From an uncultured Dokdonia sp. (GTDB lineage Bacteria > Bacteroidota > Bacteroidia > Flavobacteriales > Flavobacteriaceae), in NCBI GenBank assembly GCA_937124495.1, contig CAKZKZ010000434.1, positions 1 through 5,128 on the forward strand: a DNA stretch of 5,128 nucleotides, given 5' to 3'. Within the stretch, counting starts at the first letter, position 1, and each line of letters opens with the position of its first letter. The notes below the pieces were generated by a model that did no database searches, was not told where the DNA came from, and saw only the letters and a list, made by a program, of their open reading frames with translations. Made by a program: the position numbers and the translations under genes. Positions 1 to 4,742 of the stretch are shown here, in pieces.

Positions 1-24
1 TTACTTAGTTGTATGGGAAGGTAC

Positions 25-55
25 AAAAAAAATCCCCGGTAATCAGCCGGGGATT
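25..55 (-). terminator. Intrinsic terminator distal to rpoD
   Basis: On the minus strand a perfect 9-bp GC-rich stem (AATCCCCGG at 55-47 paired with CCGGGGATT at 39-31, loop of 7 nt) is followed directly by a run of six T (30-25). The T run exists only on the minus side, so it acts in the rpoD direction. It is the second of two terminator-like hairpins behind rpoD and the stronger one. Seen directly in the sequence; function is inferred from form. Confidence 0.9.
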
Positions 56-67
56 CATTCATCAATC

Positions 68-95
68 AAAAAACGAACAGTTATGATAAACTGTT
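68..95 (-). terminator. Weaker intrinsic terminator proximal to rpoD
   Basis: AACAGTT (minus strand, 95-89) and AACTGTT (82-76) form a 7-bp stem with a 6-nt loop. After two bases comes a run of six T (73-68). It starts about 19 nt after the rpoD stop codon, in front of the stronger terminator at 25-55. The AT-rich stem suggests partial termination on its own, so the pair probably works in tandem. Confidence 0.65.
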
Positions 96-113
96 GTTGC
101 TGTTATTAGGAGC

Positions 114-977
114 TTATCCTAAATATGTTTTTAATATTTTACTACGAGATGTATGCTTCAATCTACGTATTGCTTTTTCTTTAATTTGACGTACACGCTC
201 ACGAGTAAGATCAAATGTTTCACCTATTTCTTCTAATGTCATAGGATGTTGATCTCCTAATCCAAAATAAAGACGAATCACATCTGCTTCACGAGGTGTT
301 AATGTCTCCAATGCACGCTCGATCTCCGTACGTAATGACTCGTGAAGTAACTCACGGTCAGGGTTTGGTGATTCACCAGAACGTAATACATCATATAAGT
401 TTGAATCTTCACCTTCTACAAGGGGAGCATCCATACTTACGTGACGACCAGAGTTTTTCATAGACTCTTTTACGTCGTTAATAGTCATATCTAACTCTTT
501 TGCAATCTCTTCAGCACTTGGTGGGCGCTCATGAGCTTGCTCAAGGAAAGCATACGTTTTATTAATTTTATTAATAGAACCAATCTTGTTAAGTGGTAAA
601 CGTACTATACGAGATTGTTCTGCTAATGCTTGTAAGATAGATTGACGAATCCACCATACGGCGTAAGATATGAATTTAAATCCACGTGTTTCATCAAAAC
701 GTTGTGCAGCTTTAATAAGTCCAAGGTTTCCTTCATTAATTAAATCAGGTAATGTTAATCCTTGGTTCTGATATTGCTTTGCTACAGATACGACAAAACG
801 TAAATTTGCTTTTGTTAATTTTTCTAAAGCACGTTGATCACCAGCTTTTATACGTTGTGCTAACTCCACTTCTTCATCTGCGGTAATTAGGTCAACTTTT
901 CCAATTTCTTGTAGGTATTTATCTAAGGATGCGGTTTCACGATTCGTAACCTGCTTGGTAATTTTGAGTTGTCTCAT
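114..977 (-). CDS. rpoD: Primary RNA polymerase sigma factor RpoD/SigA (sigma-70 family)
   Basis: This is the housekeeping sigma factor that directs core RNA polymerase to most promoters. In 287 residues it shows region 1.2 (about 16-49), region 2 with the core-binding and melting segments (about 54-121, including DLINEGNLGLIKAAQRFD and the 2.4 promoter-reading helix YAVWWIRQSILQALAEQ at 105-121), region 3 (about 122-200) and region 4 with its helix-turn-helix (about 224-275, TLEEIGETFDLTRERVRQIK). Region 1.1 and the long non-conserved insert of proteobacterial RpoD are absent; this short form is the normal primary sigma of Bacteroidota, which reads TTG/TAnnTTTG promoters. The start ATG (977-975) sits a few residues before region 1.2 and has the A-rich leader usual in this phylum. 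Two terminators follow the gene. It lies downstream of an ECF sigma/anti-sigma operon on the same strand with no visible terminator between them. Confidence 0.98.
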   Translation of the reverse strand: MRQLKITKQVTNRETASLDKYLQEIGKVDLITADEEVELAQRIKAGDQRALEKLTKANLRFVVSVAKQYQNQGLTLPDLINEGNLGLIKAAQRFDETRGFKFISYAVWWIRQSILQALAEQSRIVRLPLNKIGSINKINKTYAFLEQAHERPPSAEEIAKELDMTINDVKESMKNSGRHVSMDAPLVEGEDSNLYDVLRSGESPNPDRELLHESLRTEIERALETLTPREADVIRLYFGLGDQHPMTLEEIGETFDLTRERVRQIKEKAIRRLKHTSRSKILKTYLG

Positions 978-1013
978 GTAAAAATCTACTTTAGTTTGAG
1001 TGTTGTACTTGTT

Positions 1014-1041
1014 ATACGTAGTAAAGTCGCATAATGTTACA
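1014..1041 (-). promoter_or_regulatory. Candidate rpoD promoter, ECF-like
   Basis: The minus strand carries TGTAACA (1041-1035), then 16 nt, then CGTAT (1018-1014). This resembles a -35 and -10 pair read by ECF-type sigma factors, with a typical spacing. Transcription would start near 1007, leaving a leader of about 30 nt before the rpoD ATG at 977. I could not find a good TTG...TAnnTTTG housekeeping promoter in the same place. The motif differs from the GCAACC/GTCT element in front of the neighbouring ECF gene, so a different sigma factor would have to read it. This is inference from pattern alone. Confidence 0.35.
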
Positions 1042-1086
1042 AAAACTTTATTTTTATTTTAATTTTTCTTTAAATGGAGTGGTATA

Positions 1087-1102
1087 CGCTTTCGTGAAAG
1101 CG
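1087..1102. repeat. Palindrome CGCTTTC-GT-GAAAGCG
   Basis: A perfect 7-bp inverted repeat with a 2-nt centre lies in the AT-rich gap upstream of rpoD. It closely resembles the intergenic palindrome CGCTTTCGCGAAAGCG, which from memory is common in Flavobacteriaceae genomes, with one base changed in the centre. It has no T run on either side and therefore does not look like an intrinsic terminator. It may be a dispersed repeat, a protein-binding site or a structure in the RNA; the window holds only this one copy. Confidence 0.55.
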
Positions 1103-1288
1103 CATCTAACTTATTAAAATACAGTAGAATGATTACATGTGTGAGTTGCTGAATCTCTATAAAATAGACCTGCTTTGAAATAATAAATATTAGCTATAAT
1201 GTACGATCTATGGTACAAAACATCTTATAACAAGCTATCCTATATGTGCAACTCTTTTTATATTGATAACTGATGTTTTCAAAGAATT

Positions 1289-2914
1289 TTAAAACTTATA
1301 AGATACGCCAAATTGAAAACCGAAGTAATAAGGTTTAAAATTACCTATGTTATCTGAATACGGATTAAGTTGGTACTTAAATGCGGGTTCTAGATCAAAT
1401 CTCCAATTTTTTGAAAAATTATATTGAGTTCCAAGTCCTAAATTTAATGCTAAACTTAAATCTTTAAGACTTGTTTCTCTACCTATAAAGATACTTTGTC
1501 CACTATCTGCGGTTGCAAATACTCTATTGTTGGTAAGAACAAACAGACTTAAACCTGTATTGAAACTCATAGAGACACGTTTGTTTAAGAAACGATATTG
1601 ATAATCTACAGGGACTTCTACATATGATATATTCTGTTCTATACTTACCACATCATTAGAGTTGAAAAATGCTAGTGCTTCAGGACTCGTCTCTATACCG
1701 CCACCATTATTCTGATTTTGGTTTTGTGGATTAATACCAGAAAGCTGAAAAATGTTGATATTGTTATTTGAAATTAATACCTGAAAATTATCTGTTCTAT
1801 ATTGTAATGGAACAACTCCAATTCCAAAACGAATACTAGATTTTTCAGATAATTTATAATCAGCACGCAGACCATACCCTACAGTTCCCACTGCATCTCT
1901 TGGATTGTCAACAAGTCTATTATCTATAGATGATCCTTTGGTAAGAGAGCCATAACTTATGATGCTTGTATACGGTGAGATTGCAAAGGTATAGTCTACA
2001 GATTCTTTACGGTCATTTTCTCTCTCTTCTTTTGTTTTTGGAAGCTTAGGTATTTTTATTGTTTCTGATTTCTTTTCTGCTTTAGCAGTAATCGCTAGAC
2101 TTGTCTTTTTAGCTACCTCTAATGATTGTATAGAATCTAACCATTTTCGTAAAGCGATTTTGTTTTCTTCTTTTTGAGAACTAATAGCGTTGGCTAACTC
2201 TTCTTTAATCTTTGCTTGGTATGCTGTTTTGGCGTCAAACTCTTTTTGATCTCTTAATTTTTGAGAATTACTTACCAACGTCTTTAATACAGCAAGTATA
2301 GATGTAGTTTTTTTATTGTCATTTATTGAACTAGAAACTGTTGTTTGATTATGTGAAGAACTAGATGTTGTTCTATTATATATATTATTCGCGTTTTTGC
2401 TCGTATTTGTATTTGTTACTACTGATTGCGATTCTCTTCGTGTCGTATTTTCAGAAGATGAAAGTGTATTGTTAGTAGTTGATGTTAATGGATTACTAGC
2501 TGTTGTGGCATTAGAAGGCGTTTCTTTAGTTGTCGCCGTTATATCTGTATTCGTTGTTGTTTCTGAAAGCGTACTGTTTGTTATTTCAGAACTTTTTACG
2601 TCTGTAGTTGTGTCTTTTTGGTTTGAAGATGTAATACTTGTTTCTTCTAGATCTATTGTATCTGTATTAATAACAAGAGTTTGCTCTTTTGTATTTGTAT
2701 CGTCAGACGTATACCAAGGATGCCAATATAATAATCCTGTTAACATTCCTACAATAAGGAAGCCTCCAAAGTAGAACCAGAATGGCGCTATTTTCCGATC
2801 ACTTTTCTGATCTAGTTCTGAAGCAATAGTATCCCATAAGTCAGCACCAGGTGCTTGTTCAAAATCTTTGAACCGCTCATTGAATAATTTGCCTATGTCT
2901 TTTCTATTACCCAT
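1289..2914 (-). CDS. Dual-membrane-spanning anti-sigma factor (Dma-like): inner-membrane anchor with outer-membrane beta-barrel
   Basis: This is the presumed anti-sigma factor for the adjoining ECF sigma, with 541 residues. In order it shows: a charged cytoplasmic N-terminus of about 40 residues (including FNERFKDFEQAP and LWDTIASELDQ) that would hold the sigma factor; one hydrophobic helix (about 43-64); a low-complexity Ser/Thr/Asn-rich periplasmic stretch (about 70-205); a Lys/Glu/Ala-rich, probably helical stretch (about 210-305); and a C-terminal outer-membrane beta-barrel domain (about 306-541) with alternating amphipathic strands ending in Phe541, the usual signal for barrel insertion. 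The order matches the Dma family described in Bacteroides thetaiotaomicron, where an outer-membrane barrel is linked across the periplasm to a cytoplasmic sigma-binding domain. There is no signal peptide before the helix. The ATG overlaps the end of the sigma gene by 8 nt (ATGGGTAA), indicating translational coupling. The anti-sigma role rests on architecture and position. Confidence 0.82.
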   Translation of the reverse strand: MGNRKDIGKLFNERFKDFEQAPGADLWDTIASELDQKSDRKIAPFWFYFGGFLIVGMLTGLLYWHPWYTSDDTNTKEQTLVINTDTIDLEETSITSSNQKDTTTDVKSSEITNSTLSETTTNTDITATTKETPSNATTASNPLTSTTNNTLSSSENTTRRESQSVVTNTNTSKNANNIYNRTTSSSSHNQTTVSSSINDNKKTTSILAVLKTLVSNSQKLRDQKEFDAKTAYQAKIKEELANAISSQKEENKIALRKWLDSIQSLEVAKKTSLAITAKAEKKSETIKIPKLPKTKEERENDRKESVDYTFAISPYTSIISYGSLTKGSSIDNRLVDNPRDAVGTVGYGLRADYKLSEKSSIRFGIGVVPLQYRTDNFQVLISNNNINIFQLSGINPQNQNQNNGGGIETSPEALAFFNSNDVVSIEQNISYVEVPVDYQYRFLNKRVSMSFNTGLSLFVLTNNRVFATADSGQSIFIGRETSLKDLSLALNLGLGTQYNFSKNWRFDLEPAFKYQLNPYSDNIGNFKPYYFGFQFGVSYKF

Positions 2915-3461
2915 TTACAATTGAGTTTTTTTGGGTGTTTGTATATATTGATGTGATCTTTTCTTTTAAAATTATTTTGGCTCTATGCAAATTTGACTTT
3001 GAAGTGCCTATGCTAATTCCTAAGATTTCACTTATCTCTACATGCGTATGATCATCTAGTTCATATAGATTAAATACCAATCTATACCTGCTAGGGAGTT
3101 CTTGAATAAGTGCTAGCATTTGTTGCAGACTTACCGGAACTTCATCAGTGTCTAATGTGATGTCTTCTTTTAAATGTTGGTCTGTTATAGATTCTATAAA
3201 TGGTTCTTTCTTATAACGATCTATAGCTCTATTAATAGTAATGCGCTTCATCCATCCTTCAAAAGACCCTTTACCATTATAGGTCTTAATACTTTGAAAT
3301 ATTTTTATAAATGAATCTTGCAAATTGTCTTCTGCTTCTGCACGATTCTTACAATACTTTAGACAAAGCGCAAAGAGTTTGTCCTTATACCTATTGTATA
3401 AGATTTGTTGTGATTGGCGATCACTTTTTTTGCATTTATCTATAAGTTGGACAAGCTCCAA
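2907..3461 (-). CDS. ECF (group IV) RNA polymerase sigma factor, probable TTG start
   Basis: This is an alternative sigma factor with only regions 2 and 4. Counting from the upstream ATG at 3512, region 2 lies at about 35-102 (LYNRYKDKLFALCLKYCKNR, AEDNLQDSFIKIFQSI, FEGWMKRITINRAIDRYKK) and region 4 at about 128-185 (LPSRYRLVFNLYELDDHTHVE, ISEILGISIGTSKSNLHRAK). The open frame reaches ATG 3512 (201 residues), but that ATG lies 5 nt behind a terminator and inside the repeated promoter element, so a transcript from that promoter would begin after it. I therefore chose TTG at 3461, which gives 184 residues starting (M)ELVQLIDKCKKSDRQ, the usual beginning of flavobacterial ECF sigmas. No better in-frame ATG exists between the two. 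The stop overlaps the anti-sigma ATG by 8 nt. Likely regulation: positive autoregulation and sequestration by the downstream membrane protein. Family assignment is secure; the start is inferred. Confidence 0.93.
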   Translation of the reverse strand: MELVQLIDKCKKSDRQSQQILYNRYKDKLFALCLKYCKNRAEAEDNLQDSFIKIFQSIKTYNGKGSFEGWMKRITINRAIDRYKKEPFIESITDQHLKEDITLDTDEVPVSLQQMLALIQELPSRYRLVFNLYELDDHTHVEISEILGISIGTSKSNLHRAKIILKEKITSIYTNTQKNSIVNG

Positions 3462-3482
3462 TACGTTGGTTTGTTTTATAAT

Positions 3483-3512
3483 AGACTGTATAATAACAAA
3501 TGGTTGCGTCAT
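3483..3512 (-). promoter_or_regulatory. Candidate autoregulatory ECF promoter of the sigma operon (copy 1)
   Basis: On the minus strand ATGACGCAACCATTT (3512-3498) carries the -35-like GCAACC (3507-3502). It is followed after 15 nt by GTCT (3486-3483), continuing as GTCTATTA. The same 15-bp block and the same GTCTATTA recur upstream of the lipoprotein gene at 4632-4666. The bipartite form with 15-16 nt spacing fits ECF promoters. The element lies between the terminator at 3518-3557 and the sigma coding region, the only place a private promoter for this operon could be. Transcription would start near 3476, about 15 nt before TTG 3461. Confidence 0.72.
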
Positions 3513-3517
3513 TAAAT

Positions 3518-3557
3518 AAAAAAAACCTGATATTTTTTAATATCAGGTTTTTTTTTT
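3518..3557 (-). terminator. Intrinsic terminator between lipoprotein and sigma operon
   Basis: A perfect hairpin has a 9-bp core (3526-3534 with 3539-3547, CCTGATATT/AATATCAGG) and a TTTT loop, flanked by an A run (3518-3525) and a T run (3548-3557). In the minus direction the stem is followed by eight T, so it ends the lipoprotein transcript about 20 nt after its stop. The A/T flanks would also allow termination in the plus direction. It stops 5 nt before the upstream ATG of the sigma frame and so insulates the sigma operon from upstream read-through. Confidence 0.92.
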
Positions 3558-3567
3558 ATTGGTGAAT

Positions 3568-4536
3568 TTACTGTTTAGTAAACCTATATGTTGTTACTTC
3601 TGGTGGTGCACAATCTGATTCTACATCATTTAAGAAGGACATTAAAAATACAGAATCATCATTAGCGTCATAATTTGCAGGACTATCTGAAGGTCCAAAA
3701 AAGCCAGCTCCAGAACTACAAGCACAGACACTTTCTTGTGTAGGGATAATAATTTCCCCACATACAAATAATAAAACAAAATCATTAAGTGTAGCACAGT
3801 AATCAGGATAGTTAGGCGTAAAGAAAACACGCTCTGTGTCTGTATTACCTACAGTAACCTCTACAACAGACCCATCTGCAAAAGTAGGACCATCTACATA
3901 AGGTGTGATTTCTTCAATTAAATAATCTCCTACAAAAGAGTTGGTATCTAAATTACATACAACAGGTGTTATATATTGAAATGGAGAATTAAAGAAACCA
4001 GCGGTGATAATTCCTCCAGCATTATCTGTAGAAAATGTACGACCATCTGTAAGATTTAAAGCAAATCTAGTTGTAAAAGTATCTCCTCCAAAAAGTGCAT
4101 CTGGTGTAAGATTTACAGCACTAATTAATTCTGAAGCTTCTAGTGAAAAATCAATTCTTGGTAATCCAAATGGTCCTGGAGTAAATAAATCAACAGGAAT
4201 GTTTCCTAAAAAAACTTCTTCAGTAATCGCCATAGATGTATCTCCAGTGTCTGGTGATCCATCTGTAAAGCTTGTATACACATCGACACTTTGAAGTAAA
4301 GCGCCTTCTTCTAAATCTTGTTCTTCAAGTGTAACTGAAAATCTAGCATTATCAGCAATCGTAGTTTGTCCATTTTCTATAGCTATAGGAATAGAGTTTT
4401 CTACGATTTCTATAGTTCTAAGTACAGCTCCAGTTTCTACATTGTCCTGTACAACGTCAGTTACTTTATCATCATCACCACAAGAGAATAAGATACATCC
4501 AGTAAGTGTAGTAAATAGTAGTTTTTTAATATTCAT
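3568..4536 (-). CDS. Surface-type lipoprotein of unknown function, probable ECF regulon member
   Basis: This gene encodes 322 residues of a family I do not recognise. A lipoprotein signal peptide is clear: MNIKK, a hydrophobic stretch (6-18) and a lipobox LFSC with lipidation at Cys19. Directly after the cysteine comes GDDDK; acidic residues in this place resemble the export signal that sends Bacteroidota lipoproteins to the cell surface. The mature part looks beta-rich. An N-terminal section (about 36-190) has Ig-like strand patterns, and a C-terminal section (about 194-322) carries all six remaining mature cysteines (194, 247, 259, 271, 273, 309), enough for three disulfides. The start ATG has an A-rich leader and sits about 95 nt downstream of copy 2 of the ECF promoter. 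The gene stands alone between two terminators. In B. thetaiotaomicron the Dma1 system acts through a lipoprotein (NigD1); here the parallel is one of layout, not of visible similarity. Confidence 0.85.
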   Translation of the reverse strand: MNIKKLLFTTLTGCILFSCGDDDKVTDVVQDNVETGAVLRTIEIVENSIPIAIENGQTTIADNARFSVTLEEQDLEEGALLQSVDVYTSFTDGSPDTGDTSMAITEEVFLGNIPVDLFTPGPFGLPRIDFSLEASELISAVNLTPDALFGGDTFTTRFALNLTDGRTFSTDNAGGIITAGFFNSPFQYITPVVCNLDTNSFVGDYLIEEITPYVDGPTFADGSVVEVTVGNTDTERVFFTPNYPDYCATLNDFVLLFVCGEIIIPTQESVCACSSGAGFFGPSDSPANYDANDDSVFLMSFLNDVESDCAPPEVTTYRFTKQ

Positions 4537-4635
4537 ATGATTTGTTTTGTTTAGTTAATTTAAGCTTTGTTTTGTGAAAACAATAATTTCAAATTTAAAG
4601 ATAATCTTTTTATAGTTATCTCCGTCTTATTTAAT
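4537..4635 (-). other. Leader of the lipoprotein transcript
   Basis: Between the -10-like element (4636-4639) and the lipoprotein ATG (4536) lies an untranslated leader of about 90 nt. It is AT-rich and has no strong hairpin or riboswitch-like structure. The last 25 nt before the ATG are A-rich without a Shine-Dalgarno site, as is usual in Bacteroidota. Confidence 0.4.
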
Positions 4636-4666
4636 AGACCTATAAATATATAAATGGTTGCGTCAT
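4636..4666 (-). promoter_or_regulatory. Candidate ECF promoter of the lipoprotein gene (copy 2)
   Basis: On the minus strand ATGACGCAACCATTT (4666-4652), with GCAACC at 4661-4656, is identical over 15 bp to the element in front of the ECF sigma gene. GTCT (4639-4636) follows after 16 nt and reads on as GTCTATTA, again as in copy 1. It lies 6 nt behind the T run of the preceding terminator, the same layout as copy 1. No long ORF covers this copy, so the conservation cannot be due to coding. I infer that the ECF sigma encoded at 2907-3461 reads both sites. Confidence 0.75.
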
Positions 4667-4672
4667 AACATG

Positions 4673-4707
4673 AAAAAAAAGCAATCTTTATAATAAAGAT
4701 TGCTTTT
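4673..4707 (-). terminator. Intrinsic terminator behind the partial Lys/Thr-rich gene
   Basis: A perfect 14-bp stem (4677-4690 with 4694-4707, AAAAGCAATCTTTA/TAAAGATTGCTTTT) with a 3-nt loop is followed on the minus strand by T bases reaching to 4673 (eight T in all, 4680-4673, part of them in the stem). It lies about 36 nt after the stop codon at 4743 and ends that transcript. The stem is AT-rich outside its GC core but long. Confidence 0.9.
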
Positions 4708-4742
4708 AATTGCATGTGTGGTGATGTGTTAATTATTGATAT

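Larger units (their letters stand above)
978..1288. other. Intergenic region between the anti-sigma gene and rpoD
   Basis: This gap of 311 nt is AT-rich and has no supportable ORF. It contains the candidate rpoD promoter (1014-1041), the CGCTTTC/GAAAGCG palindrome (1087-1102) and two spaced inverted repeats that are weak: AAAACATC (1217-1224) with GATGTTTT (1272-1279), and GAGTTGC (1143-1149) with GCAACTC (1248-1254). No hairpin followed by a T run is visible behind the anti-sigma stop codon at 1289, so the upstream operon has no obvious intrinsic terminator. I do not recognise any RNA gene here. Confidence 0.6.

Noticed and set aside
1163..1171. A third GTCTATT-like -10 element (minus strand) in the gap upstream of rpoD
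   Set aside because: No GCAACC or related -35 sequence lies 15-17 nt before it, so it lacks the half that defines the repeated promoter.
1201..1216. Imperfect palindrome GTACGATCTATGGTAC
   Set aside because: Only the outer GTAC ends and a few inner bases are symmetric; without a second copy or context this is within chance for AT-rich DNA.
1217..1279. Inverted repeat AAAACATC/GATGTTTT with 47 nt between, as a possible terminator of the anti-sigma gene or small RNA
   Set aside because: The 8-bp AT-rich arms are far apart, there is no compact inner stem and no T run directly follows.
2397..2774. Plus-strand open frame of 125 codons, rich in Val, Ser and Leu
   Set aside because: It is antisense to the Ser/Thr/Asn-rich linker of the anti-sigma gene; low-complexity coding DNA often leaves the opposite strand open. 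It has no domain and no promoter.
3325..3519. Plus-strand open frame of 64 codons opposite the sigma gene
   Set aside because: It is antisense to the well-supported ECF sigma regions and shows no protein features of its own.
3642..3830. Minus-strand open frame of 62 codons inside the lipoprotein gene, hydrophobic
   Set aside because: It is an out-of-frame overlap with the lipoprotein coding region, with no own start context; AT-rich DNA readily gives Leu/Ile/Phe-rich false frames.
4004..4294. Plus-strand open frame of 96 codons opposite the lipoprotein gene
   Set aside because: It is antisense shadow of a gene with a clear signal peptide and lipobox.
4640..4666. Short minus-strand ORF MTQPFIYL followed by a stop, matching the first residues of the sigma frame (MTQPF)
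   Set aside because: It is eight codons long, lies inside the candidate promoter, and the identity with the sigma frame stops exactly at the end of the 15-bp DNA element. The shared DNA is better explained as a -35 region than as a duplicated gene start.
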